From CBDDBK01 sp965225715 (GTDB taxonomy: Bacteria; Bacteroidota; Bacteroidia; Cytophagales; Flammeovirgaceae): a stretch of 64,000 nt of DNA. The stretch covers positions 124,001 to 188,000 of the forward strand of contig CBDDBK010000005.1 of NCBI GenBank assembly GCA_965225715.1. The letters run 5' to 3'. Positions 18,524 through 27,142 of the stretch are shown piece after piece (position 1 is the first letter of the stretch; each line of letters begins with the position of its first letter). The translations under genes were made by a program, and so were the position numbers. The notes below the pieces were generated by a model. The model saw only the letters and a program-made list of their open reading frames with translations, searched no databases and was not told the origin of the DNA.

Positions 18524-20827
18524 TTATTTACGAACAGTTGGTTTTATAGTCATATCAATATCTATAAATTTTAATATATTTTTTCCTAATTTTTTGTAAA
18601 TCAAAGATATAGAAATTAGTAATATAAAGGAAAATATCAAAAATACTATTCTTGTTTGAAATGATAAAAACCATATATCTATTGTTACTAAGATAAGTAA
18701 GGTGATAAAGATAAGTCCTGAGCCTAAAATTCTATCAATCGATATTTTATAAATAAATCCTCGATAAAAAATACTTCCTCCTGCAATTAAGGCAGCCAAA
18801 GTGCGTACAGCCATATAGCCCAAATAAGGCAATTCAAAATATTTATATAGAAGATAGCTGTCAATACTTAAATAAATAAAAATAAAACCAACTAAAAGGA
18901 TTAGCATATAACGGAAATACGTTTTTTTCTTGTCACTTAGACTTTCAATAAAATAACCATCTAAAATAATAAAAGAAAAACTAAAGGCAGAATGGAGTAA
19001 ATATAATATAAAACCAGTCTCTGTTGCTTGCTCTAAATTTAAGATAAAGTATATTTTTAACACTACAATAGATAATAAAAAGCCAAAAACTAAAACTCTA
19101 ATAAGATTAAAACGTTCTTTAATTATCTGTTTATCATATACCTTCTCAAAAGATTCCAATCTTTTTTTATAATTTTCTAACTTTTCTTTAGAAGAGAGTA
19201 GTGCTTGAGAATAAATTTCTATAATAACCTTATCGCGTCCATATAAACTATATATATAAGTGAGCCAAAGACCAGCATAACAATCATAAATAAAATAGTT
19301 GACTTGATTATAAATAGGATAGGTTTGTAAGGTTTGATATAAAAAAGTTAACATTAATATGAAAATCAAAATTTTAACGGTATTGGAAAAAGTAGGTAAA
19401 GTCATTCGCCAAATTTCAAACCCATAATCTTTATCTATTTGTTTGCTAATCCAAAGTGTAATTTTATAATGGATAAGTAAAATCCCTAAATTAAACCCAA
19501 AATAGATTAATTTGATAAAAATACTATCTGTAGTGTAAAAATTGGTAATAAAAAATAAAAACTGACTAAGTAGTAAAGGCATTACCCATCTTTTTAAGTA
19601 TTCGTTATCAGTTAAATAGGAAAAATAACCTATACTTATAAGCAAAAAAGATAAAGCAATATTTTGGGCATAAAAATTAAGGTAAAATGTTAAACACAGA
19701 AGTGGAATAATAAAAATATAGGTTAAAATATAAATGATATGATTGAATTTTCTGTGAAATTTGAAATAGTAAATAACAGTTAAATAAGTCAAAGAAAATA
19801 AGCTGAGAAAACACAAATAAGGGATAAATAAGTTTTGAAAAACATAAAAAAGATACAAACCTTGTATCAAAATACTAGTTAACCAAATTAAAATACTATC
19901 TAAAGCTGCTACTTTAAACCATAATAAAAAATGAAAATGGGCAAGACTTAAAAAAGTAATAATTAAAATAAAAGAATAGTTCCAAAATTCGGGCAAGAGA
20001 AAGCTAAAAAGATTGGCTAAAATGACTAAAAGATAACCTAAAATAAGAAAAATTAGATTTTTTTGATAATAAGTCAAGGCAATATACAAACCAATAGAGC
20101 TTATAAAAATAAGATAAAAATAAGACAAATAGCCATAATAGAGTGTATAGCCAAATAAAATAATTTGACTATTAAATAGGCTAAAAACCGTAGCCAAAAA
20201 ATAACGTATTCTAATAGTTTCTACTATATTATAAACGATAATAATCAAAAGTATAAAATGAATACCTATAGTGGAATTATACAAAACTATTCTAACAGGA
20301 ATAATTGTCAGGTATAGGATTAAGGTTATAGTGCATAAACTACTAAATTGTTCATGAGCATTAGTTTTAGTTTCAGCATCTTCTTGATTTGTTGTTTTTG
20401 AAGGAAAAAAATACCGCGATATTAACTGAAAGACCAATAGACCAAGTACAATAACAAGTAAAAATATAGGTGAATTACGTTGAGAAATATTAAATATAGC
20501 TTTAAAGTTAATTAAATGCCATAAGCTTATAAGTAAGGCAATAATGGCAGCAGCACTTATTACAATAATCCATTTTTTGAAAAATGAAAATTCAGTTTGG
20601 TGAATAATACGAATCAATTTAGGGCTGAATGTGCGAGGGCTATTTTTGGGCTTAGTTGTTTCTAAATCCGGATCTTCTTTTTTGTGAATGAGGTTAGGTT
20701 GAAACTCTTGATTCAGTGAAGTTTGATCATACTCTGAATGATCTGAATCAGAATGATTTGTATTATTTTTATTTGTTTCTGTAGGTACATTAATCTGTTT
20801 TCCGTGCTGAGTTGGTTTATTTTCCAT
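18524..20827 (-). CDS. Large polytopic membrane protein
   Basis: The product has 767 residues. The first ~90 are hydrophilic and Asn/Asp/Gln-rich. From ~90 onward there are about 20 hydrophobic segments typical of transmembrane helices, interrupted by one hydrophilic, probably coiled segment (~565-600, KEKLENYKKRLESFEKVYDK). The layout recalls DUF2339-type membrane proteins, but I see no motif that secures this. Its start overlaps the DivIC-like gene by 11 bp, so the two are co-transcribed and probably translationally coupled. Function unknown; inner membrane. Confidence 0.65.
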   Translation of the reverse strand: MENKPTQHGKQINVPTETNKNNTNHSDSDHSEYDQTSLNQEFQPNLIHKKEDPDLETTKPKNSPRTFSPKLIRIIHQTEFSFFKKWIIVISAAAIIALLISLWHLINFKAIFNISQRNSPIFLLVIVLGLLVFQLISRYFFPSKTTNQEDAETKTNAHEQFSSLCTITLILYLTIIPVRIVLYNSTIGIHFILLIIIVYNIVETIRIRYFLATVFSLFNSQIILFGYTLYYGYLSYFYLIFISSIGLYIALTYYQKNLIFLILGYLLVILANLFSFLLPEFWNYSFILIITFLSLAHFHFLLWFKVAALDSILIWLTSILIQGLYLFYVFQNLFIPYLCFLSLFSLTYLTVIYYFKFHRKFNHIIYILTYIFIIPLLCLTFYLNFYAQNIALSFLLISIGYFSYLTDNEYLKRWVMPLLLSQFLFFITNFYTTDSIFIKLIYFGFNLGILLIHYKITLWISKQIDKDYGFEIWRMTLPTFSNTVKILIFILMLTFLYQTLQTYPIYNQVNYFIYDCYAGLWLTYIYSLYGRDKVIIEIYSQALLSSKEKLENYKKRLESFEKVYDKQIIKERFNLIRVLVFGFLLSIVVLKIYFILNLEQATETGFILYLLHSAFSFSFIILDGYFIESLSDKKKTYFRYMLILLVGFIFIYLSIDSYLLYKYFELPYLGYMAVRTLAALIAGGSIFYRGFIYKISIDRILGSGLIFITLLILVTIDIWFLSFQTRIVFLIFSFILLISISLIYKKLGKNILKFIDIDMTIKPTVRK

Positions 20828-21110
20828 CTATTTCTCGAATTAAATAAACATCTTCACCTTTTTTTTTGAAATCATATTTCTCCCGTGCTAATTTTTTAAG
20901 ATAATAGACATCTTCAAGTTTTTTTAAACGTAAGTTTAAAGATTCGATTTCTTTGGTATAATATATCTTTTCAGCTTTAAACTCATGATATTTTTCGGAT
21001 AAACTCATCTGATTTAAAATATTATTAGTATCAAAAAAACAAATCCATATTCCAAAACACACAGAACTAATAAAATAAAAATTTTGTAAAATATTTAAAA
21101 TAAATTTCAT
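20817..21110 (-). CDS. Septum formation initiator (DivIC/FtsB-like)
   Basis: A bitopic cell-division protein that in other bacteria forms a complex with FtsL and FtsQ/DivIB at the septum. The product has 97 residues: a short cytoplasmic N-terminus, one membrane helix (~8-26), a coiled coil (~38-72), then LKKLAREKYDFKKKGEDVYL. The REKY-F-KKxGEDVY signature is typical of Bacteroidota DivIC-like proteins. It follows cdsA on the same strand and overlaps the next gene by 11 bp. Confidence 0.85.
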   Translation of the reverse strand: MKFILNILQNFYFISSVCFGIWICFFDTNNILNQMSLSEKYHEFKAEKIYYTKEIESLNLRLKKLEDVYYLKKLAREKYDFKKKGEDVYLIREIDGK

Positions 21111-21186
21111 TGCTGATTATAATTAAACTTATAGTGAACAAAACTTTTAACCTTTCGAAGTATTGACTTTATAACTTAATAAGCAT

Positions 21187-22020
21187 CTATTTAATTAATT
21201 CGATAAAAGCAATGATAAGGGGTGAAGCAATTAATAAACCATCAAAGCGGTCTAAAAAGCCCCCGTGTCCGGGAATACTATTCCCTGAATCTTTAATCAT
21301 AATACTTCGTTTAAGTAAGGATTCTACTAAATCTCCATAAGTACCAGCAATAATAATAATAGTAGCAACTACAAACCATTGCCAAACAGGAATAACTGAA
21401 AAATAATGGGATATTTGAAAAGTAACTACTAAAGCTACTATACTGCCTCCTATACTGCCTTCCCATGTTTTTTTGGGTGACACACGAGCAAATAATTTTC
21501 GTTTACCTAAATATTTGCCTGCGAAAAAAGCACCTGTATCACTTGCCCAAAGAATAAATAAAAAGCCGATTAAAATTTCATAATTGTAATAATTATTACT
21601 AAAAATAGCCACATTAAGCAATGAAAAAGGTATAGCAACATAGGCAATACCTAAGAAAGTAAAACCAATGTTTAAGAAAGGTCTTTTATCGCGCTTGATA
21701 TAAAGTTTTATCATATAAATAGCCGATAAGCTAATGGACATAAGCAGATAATATTTTGGAGGTAGTATATTTTTTTCAATAAGAAAACTTAAACTAAAAA
21801 GGAAGACCCCGTTTATAGTACCGTAAGTTTTTAAGGGTAGGTTATTATTTAAGCTGACAATTTTGTAAAATTCCCTCAAAGAAAATAGACAAATAAAAAA
21901 AAACACTCCAAAATAAGTCCATTCGCCATACAAAACAGCACTAATTAAGATAAAACCACCTATAGAACCAGCTATAACTCGCTTTTTTAGTTCAGAACTT
22001 CTATTCAAATAAGATCTCAT
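21187..22020 (-). CDS. cdsA: Phosphatidate cytidylyltransferase
   Basis: Converts phosphatidic acid and CTP to CDP-diacylglycerol, the precursor of all phospholipids. Integral inner-membrane protein of 277 residues with ~8 hydrophobic segments. The family signature is complete: SPKKTWEGSIGG at ~181-192, then GDLVESLLKRSIMIKDSGN and PGHGGFLDRFDGL near the C-terminus, with the metal-binding Asp residues. Its start overlaps the 3' end of the DUF2007 gene by 20 bp, and the DivIC-like gene follows within ~75 bp, so a DUF2007-cdsA-divIC-membrane protein operon is likely. Confidence 0.96.
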   Translation of the reverse strand: MRSYLNRSSELKKRVIAGSIGGFILISAVLYGEWTYFGVFFFICLFSLREFYKIVSLNNNLPLKTYGTINGVFLFSLSFLIEKNILPPKYYLLMSISLSAIYMIKLYIKRDKRPFLNIGFTFLGIAYVAIPFSLLNVAIFSNNYYNYEILIGFLFILWASDTGAFFAGKYLGKRKLFARVSPKKTWEGSIGGSIVALVVTFQISHYFSVIPVWQWFVVATIIIIAGTYGDLVESLLKRSIMIKDSGNSIPGHGGFLDRFDGLLIASPLIIAFIELIK

Positions 22021-22210
22021 TTTTTATAATTTTTAAAGCTTTGATAACTTGACTAGGCCTAACATAAATTTCTATTTCTCCAAAATTATTATATACTCTA
22101 TCTTTTTTATTCAGACTAATTGTCTGAATATCTTTACTTGTAAGAACACCTTTAATAATCTCAATACGTATATCATCAGAAGTACTATATACTTTTTGCC
22201 AACCTTCCAT
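22001..22210 (-). CDS. DUF2007 (putative signal-transducing) protein
   Basis: The product has 69 residues. It shows the compact DUF2007 pattern: WQKVYSTSDDIRIEIIKGVL at the start, a central hydrophobic strand, and IEIYVRPSQVIKALKIIKN near the end. In Bacteroidota this small gene very commonly precedes cdsA, as here (20-bp overlap). The fold is related to the PII/ferredoxin-like class, but the molecular role is not established. First gene of the cdsA operon. Confidence 0.8.
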   Translation of the reverse strand: MEGWQKVYSTSDDIRIEIIKGVLTSKDIQTISLNKKDRVYNNFGEIEIYVRPSQVIKALKIIKNEILFE

Positions 22211-22641
22211 TTTATAATAATTAGACTTGAATTGTTTTGATAATCAATATATTATGTAATTTTGATTTTTTGGTACTGAATTTAATGAAAAAAACTAATA
22301 TAGTATAAATATTTGATTATCAACTTAATAAATATAAATTAAAAATATATGTATACTCTAAATTTTACTTGATCTCTTTGAAAAACCTTTAAACTTTCAC
22401 TATAATATAATATCGTTTTTTATAAGTTGTTAATTAACAATTTTTTATAAAAACAACTTTTTTATTTGATTGATTATCAAATCCGGGCAAGTCTATTAGA
22501 AATTTCTAAAGTATTGATTTTATAAATATTGTAATAAATTATTAAATAACAAGCTCAAGTAAATAAATAATTCTTTTTTTTTCTAACTTTTTCCAAAGTA
22601 TTAGTATTATTAAATACCACTGGTTTTATTTTCAATATATT
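22211..22641. other. Non-coding stretch upstream of the DUF2007 operon
   Basis: AT-rich, no gene seen. It contains a 14-bp palindrome TTGTTAATTAACAA followed by six T at about 22427-22446, and a 23-bp sequence at 22475-22497 that recurs exactly at 42872-42894. Confidence 0.5.
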
Positions 22642-22730
22642 ACTTCATTTAAATAAAAAGGTTTTTTGGAGGTTTTTAATGTGTTAAATTTTGAAAATAG
22701 TTGTTTCCAAAATAAAAATAGTATTGCTAA
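22642..22730 (+). repeat. Dispersed intergenic repeat, copy h
   Basis: Includes GGTTTTTTGGAGGTTTTTAA, TGTGTTAAATTTTGAAAATA and AATAAAAATAGTATTGCTAA. It closely matches the copies at 5492 and 35184. Confidence 0.7.
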
Positions 22731-22736
22731 GTTTGT

Positions 22737-22949
22737 TTACTCCCATAATGAATGTTGATTTGTTTTATAAGTACCTGAATAAAATTTTGGTGGAAAAATA
22801 TCGTCTAACCTTTTAAACCACAGAGATTTGATAAACTTTAGATCATGAAAATTATTTTGAATAGCATGCCTTATGCCTTTAGAGTTTCTTCCAATTCTAT
22901 AGTTTTTATAGCCTGCATATAAAGCGCCAAACCTATACTTAGTCGTCCC
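22737..22949 (-). pseudogene. Orphan 70-codon C-terminal gene fragment, unrecognised
   Basis: The minus-strand frame is open for 70 codons between a stop just upstream and the TAA at 22737. It has no usable ATG at its head. It reads RFGALYAGYKNYRIGRNSKG, then RHAIQNNFHD and KSLWFKRLDDIFPPKFYSGT. Aromatic- and basic-rich composition and normal codon use suggest it was the end of a real protein, perhaps a toxin-like C-terminus, but I do not recognise it. Abuts the IS5-type fragment. Confidence 0.45.
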
Positions 22950-22975
22950 TTAAAAAAGGTTTTGCCTTTTAATTT

Positions 22976-23122
22976 TTAAGTATTTTTTAGGTTCATCCAT
23001 TTTTGAAAATTAAAAGCTGCGCAAGCCATTGTAGCATTGACTACATCAGCTATCTTAATCTTGCTTTAAGTGACTGATAATAGGTTCTATACCAGCTCTT
23101 AATCTAAAATGATTTCGCTTTA
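22976..23122 (-). pseudogene. IS5-family transposase C-terminal fragment
   Basis: The minus strand reads KRNHFRLRAGIEPIISHLKQ, a frame change, then IADVVNATMACAAFNFQKWM and NLKNT-stop. The RRAxIEPxIxHLK Glu-containing motif and the xxxNAxxAxAAFNFxxxM tail are the C-terminal landmarks of IS5-type transposases, with the residues between them deleted. It joins directly to a truncated methyltransferase head at ~23122. Confidence 0.7.
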
Positions 23123-23230
23123 TGGTGGATCCAAATAAATAAGGTCTATAGTATCGGAATTAATATTTTGTAAAATATCGAGATTATCTCTGCAAAATAT
23201 TGTCCTATTTTTGATCGTTTTTTGAAGCAT
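23122..23230 (-). pseudogene. Truncated fifth copy of the methyltransferase head
   Basis: ATG at 23230, 4 nt after the stop of the upstream copy, starts the same 36 codons as the full copies: MLQKTIKNRTIFCRDNLDIL and on to the DPP of motif IV. Identity ends abruptly at ~23122, where IS5-type transposase sequence begins. It shows the array was once at least five units long, or that the unit boundary lies here. Confidence 0.85.
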
Positions 23231-23234
23231 TAGA

Positions 23235-24524
23235 TTATACTTTATAATTTTCAATTTCTTTAATCATCTCTTGTAAATCAGCTTTTACCCATTCAAACAT
23301 ATTCTCAAAAGTATCATGAATATGTTTTTCAATTGCTCTAAACAAAGGTGTAAGTATTTTATATTCTAATTTATAGCTTCTATAAGGATCGGAAGTTTGA
23401 TAACTATTTAATCGGGCTTTATAGTCTTTGGCAATTCCTACCTTATATAAATTTTTGTATTTCGGATTAGATATGATATAAACATATTTTTTTAAGCTGT
23501 TTTCGCCCTTACTATCTGTTCGTTTAGGTGTTGTAGTTGTAAAATAAACCTCTTTGTCATAGTTTAAAAGATCTCTTTGCCCATTTTCTTGTTCGCCTCT
23601 TATTTCTTTATTTAGACGTTCTCGTACTAAATCAAAAGCTTTATAAGAAACATCAATACCAATCCATTGCCGACCTAATTTTTCAGCAGCAATACAGGTT
23701 GTGGCACAGCCACAAAAAGGATCTAAAATCATATCGCCTTTATTGCTGCTCGCTTTGATGATTCTTTCGAGTAAAGCGAGAGGTTTTTGAGTGGGATAGC
23801 CTGTGCGTTCTTTTATACTAATATGTGCTCCTGAACTAATATCGACCCACCAATCTTCAATTGGTTTACCTATTTGTTCTCTTTGTTTAAGTTTTGTTGT
23901 ATCTCCATCTCTTTTTCCAAAAACGGTTCCTTTATTATGAATCCCACTTTTATGTTTCATATATTGTGTGTTGAAGCTAGTATTTGAGTCTTTTGCATAA
24001 AATAAAATATAATCGTGTTTTTTTGGAAACCTATTTTTTACATTAGTAGGTCCAGAATAACACCAAACAATCTCATTTCTAAAATTCTTTTCTCCAAAAA
24101 TAATATCCATCAATAATTTAATATAATGGCTCATCGTTGGGTCACAATGGAAATACAGGCTTCCTGTATCTTTTAAGATGCGCTGCATTTCCATTAATCG
24201 AATCGCCATATAAGACAAATAACAGTAGTTATAAAGATAGTATTTATTACTATTTATATTTTTGACTCCATTTAAAAAATTATACAACTCTATACGATCC
24301 TCTTTTATGGTCTGTAACCACTCATCTTTAACATCTTCCTCACGAAAATAATCTTTAAAACTTGCCCCTTCAGCACTACTGCCAATTGGTGCCGTGAAAA
24401 CTTTCTTCTTATTAAATGGTGGATCCAAATAAATAAGGTCTATAGTATCGGAATTAATATTTTGTAAAATATCGAGATTATCTCTGCAAAATATTGTCCT
24501 ATTTTTGATCGTTTTTTGAAGCAT
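23235..24524 (-). CDS. Beta-class DNA methyltransferase fused to GIY-YIG domain, copy A
   Basis: 429 residues from the ATG at 24524. Motif IV (DPPF, 34-37) precedes motif I (LDPFCGCATT, ~265), the order of beta-class N4/N6 amino-methyltransferases, where the target-recognition domain lies between them. Residues ~155-241 are unique to this copy (starting CYSGPTNVKNRF, ending SIKERT) and are followed by shared GYPTQKPLALLERI. The last ~85 residues (YVYIISNPKY, YKVGIAKDYKARLNSY, RAIEKHIHDTFE) are a GIY-YIG/T5orf172-type nuclease fold with plausible catalytic Tyr, Arg and Glu. An upstream TTG would add 8 residues overlapping the previous gene; the ATG is preferred. It either methylates or both methylates and cuts; this cannot be told from sequence. 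Confidence 0.88.
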   Translation of the reverse strand: MLQKTIKNRTIFCRDNLDILQNINSDTIDLIYLDPPFNKKKVFTAPIGSSAEGASFKDYFREEDVKDEWLQTIKEDRIELYNFLNGVKNINSNKYYLYNYCYLSYMAIRLMEMQRILKDTGSLYFHCDPTMSHYIKLLMDIIFGEKNFRNEIVWCYSGPTNVKNRFPKKHDYILFYAKDSNTSFNTQYMKHKSGIHNKGTVFGKRDGDTTKLKQREQIGKPIEDWWVDISSGAHISIKERTGYPTQKPLALLERIIKASSNKGDMILDPFCGCATTCIAAEKLGRQWIGIDVSYKAFDLVRERLNKEIRGEQENGQRDLLNYDKEVYFTTTTPKRTDSKGENSLKKYVYIISNPKYKNLYKVGIAKDYKARLNSYQTSDPYRSYKLEYKILTPLFRAIEKHIHDTFENMFEWVKADLQEMIKEIENYKV

Positions 24525-24528
24525 TAGA

Positions 24529-25830
24529 TTATACTTTATAATTTTCAATTTCTTTAATCATCTCTTGTAAATCAGCTTTTACCCATTCAAACATATTCTC
24601 AAAAGTATCATGAATATGTTTTTCAATTGCTCTAAACAAAGGTGTAAGTATTTTATATTCTAATTTATAGCTTCTATAAGGATCGGAAGTTTGATAACTA
24701 TTTAATCGGGCTTTATAGTCTTTGGCAATTCCTACTTTATATAAATTTTTGTATTTCGGATTAGATATGATATAAACATATTTTTTTAAGCTGTTTTCGC
24801 CCTTACTATCTGTTCGTTTAGGTGCTGTAGTTGTAAAATAAACCTCTTTGTCATAGTTTAAAAGATCTCTTTGCCCATTTTCTTGTTCGCCTTTTATTTC
24901 TTTGTTTAAGCGTTGCCGTACTAAATCAAAAGCTTTATAAGAAACATCAATACCAATCCATTGCCGACCTAATTTTTCAGCAGCAATACAGGTTGTGGCA
25001 CAGCCACAAAAAGGATCTAAAATCATATCGCCTTTATTGCTGCTCGCTTTGATGATTCTTTCGAGTAAAGCGAGAGGTTTTTGAGTGGGATAGCCAACAT
25101 ATTCTTTATTAGCATATTGTAGGCAGGGGATAATCCATGTAGCATCTATTTTTTTATCGTATACGACCCTATGCATTACCTTACCATGCTCATCTTTTTT
25201 ATTTTTTAAGATTCCATTTATATTTTCTCTTAGTAATTGTTTTTTAGGTTTATTTCTTTTCTCTCTTTGAGGCACAAAAAAATACTCTTCAGATTTTGAA
25301 TAGAAAAATATCTGATCGTAGTTTTTGGCAAATATTTTTTTTCCACTAGAGTATTTGTTATAATAGTACCACACTATCTCATTTCTAAAATTCTTTTCTC
25401 CAAAAATAATATCCATCAATAATTTAATATAATGGCTCATCGTTGGGTCACAATGGAAATACAGGCTTCCTGTATCTTTTAAGATGCGCTGCATTTCCAT
25501 TAATCGAATCGCCATATAAGACAAATAACAGTAGTTATAAAGATAGTATTTATTACTATTTATATTTTTGACTCCATTTAAAAAATTATACAACTCTATA
25601 CGATCCTCTTTTATGGTCTGTAACCACTCATCTTTAACATCTTCCTCACGAAAATAATCTTTAAAACTTGCCCCTTCAGCACTACTGCCAATTGGTGCCG
25701 TGAAAACTTTCTTCTTATTAAATGGTGGATCCAAATAAATAAGGTCTATAGTATCGGAATTAATATTTTGTAAAATATCGAGATTATCTCTGCAAAATAT
25801 TGTCCTATTTTTGATCGTTTTTTGAAGCAT
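24529..25830 (-). CDS. Beta-class DNA methyltransferase fused to GIY-YIG domain, copy B
   Basis: 433 residues from the ATG at 25830. N-terminal motif IV half and C-terminal motif I plus GIY-YIG half are almost the same as copy A, with only a few substitutions such as RQRLNKEIKGE for RERLNKEIRGE. The central block differs entirely: it starts YYYNKYSSGKKIFAKNYDQI and ends IIPCLQYANKEYV before GYPTQKP. This block is shared with copy C. Stop and next ATG are 4 nt apart, so the array is likely one transcript with coupled translation. Predicted cytoplasmic DNA-binding enzyme with a target differing from copies A and D. Confidence 0.88.
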   Translation of the reverse strand: MLQKTIKNRTIFCRDNLDILQNINSDTIDLIYLDPPFNKKKVFTAPIGSSAEGASFKDYFREEDVKDEWLQTIKEDRIELYNFLNGVKNINSNKYYLYNYCYLSYMAIRLMEMQRILKDTGSLYFHCDPTMSHYIKLLMDIIFGEKNFRNEIVWYYYNKYSSGKKIFAKNYDQIFFYSKSEEYFFVPQREKRNKPKKQLLRENINGILKNKKDEHGKVMHRVVYDKKIDATWIIPCLQYANKEYVGYPTQKPLALLERIIKASSNKGDMILDPFCGCATTCIAAEKLGRQWIGIDVSYKAFDLVRQRLNKEIKGEQENGQRDLLNYDKEVYFTTTAPKRTDSKGENSLKKYVYIISNPKYKNLYKVGIAKDYKARLNSYQTSDPYRSYKLEYKILTPLFRAIEKHIHDTFENMFEWVKADLQEMIKEIENYKV

Positions 25831-25834
25831 TAGA

Positions 25835-27138
25835 TTATACTTTATAATTTTCAATTTCTTTAATCATCTCTTGTAAATCTGCTTTTACCCATTCAAACAT
25901 ATTCTCAAAAGTATCATGAATATGTTTTTCAATTGCTCTAAACAAAGGTGTAAGTATTTTATATTCTAATTTATAGCTTCTATAAGGATCGGAAGTTTGA
26001 TAACTATTTAATCGGGATTTATAGTCTTTGGCAATTCCTACCTTATATAAATTTTTGTATTTCGGATTAGATATGATATAAACATATTTTTTTAAGCCGT
26101 TTTCGCCCTTACTATCTGTTCGTTTAGGTGCTGTAGTTGTAAAATAAACCTCTTTGTCATAGTTTAAAAGATCTCTTTGCCCATTTTCTTGTTCGCCTCT
26201 TATTTCTTTGTTTAAGCGTTGCCGTACTAAATCAAAAGCTTTATAAGAAACATCAATACCAATCCATTGCCGACCTAATTTTTCAGCAGCAATACAGGTT
26301 GTGGCACAGCCACAAAAAGGATCTAAAATCATATCGCCTTTATTGCTGCTCGCTTTGATGATTCTTTCGAGTAAAGCGAGAGGTTTTTGAGTGGGATAGC
26401 CAACATATTCTTTATTAGCATATTGTAGGCAGGGGATAATCCATGTAGCATCTATTTTTTTATCGTATACGACCCTATGCATTACCTTACCATGCTCATC
26501 TTTTTTATTTTCTTTAAGATTCCATTTATATTTTCTCTTAGTAATTGTTTTTTAGGTTTATTTCTTTTCTCTCTTTGAGGCACAAAAAAATACTCTTCAG
26601 ATTTTGAATAGAAAAATATCTGATCGTAGTTTTTGGCAAATATTTTTTTTCCACTAGAGTATTTGTTATAATAGTACCACACTATCTCATTTCTAAAATT
26701 CTTTTCTCCAAAAATAATATCCATCAATAATTTAATATAATGGCTCATCGTTGGGTCACAATGGAAATAAAGGCTTCCTGTATCTTTTAAGATGCGCTGC
26801 ATTTCCATTAATCGAATCGCCATATAAGACAAATAACAATAGTTATAAAGATAGTATTTATTACTATTTATATTTTTGACTCCATTTAAAAAATTATACA
26901 ACTCTATACGATCCTCTTTTATGGTCTGTAACCACTCATCTTTAACATCTTCCTCACGAAAATAATCTTTAAAACTCGCCCCTTCAGCACTACTGCCAAT
27001 TGGTGCCGTGAAAACTTTCTTCTTATTAAATGGTGGATCCAAATAAATAAGGTCTATAGTATCGGAATTAATATTTTGTAAAATATCGAGATTATCTCTG
27101 CAAAATATTGTCCTATTTTTGATCGTTTTTTGAAGCAT
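25835..27138 (-). pseudogene. DNA methyltransferase copy C, split by a frameshift
   Basis: Same recognition block as copy B. At ~26515 the run that reads TTTTTT in copy B (plus strand) reads TTTTCTTT here, a net +2 change that breaks the frame. The front half (27138-26482) ends KKMSMVR-TAA. The stop overlaps an ATG (TAATG) that opens the rear half (26482-25835, MHRVVYDKKIDATW onward) in the original frame. Motif IV is therefore in one polypeptide and motif I plus GIY-YIG in the other. It is a pseudogene, a phase-off allele, or a split enzyme made by coupled re-initiation. Confidence 0.85.
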
Positions 27139-27142
27139 TAGA

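Noticed and set aside
18374..18574. 66-codon plus-strand frame after the YD-repeat gene
   Set aside because: It is largely the dispersed repeat copy at 18419-18515 read as protein, then antisense of the membrane protein gene.
22475..22497. Possible tRNA 3' end (CAAATCCGGGCAAG-like)
   Set aside because: Resembles a T-arm/acceptor end, but no matching 5' half, anticodon arm or CCA is present on either strand at either occurrence.
24525..24548. TTG start giving eight extra residues to each methyltransferase
   Set aside because: The TTG lies inside the end of the preceding gene and its sequence is simply that gene's end. The ATG 4 nt after the stop gives the natural start (MLQKT) in every copy.
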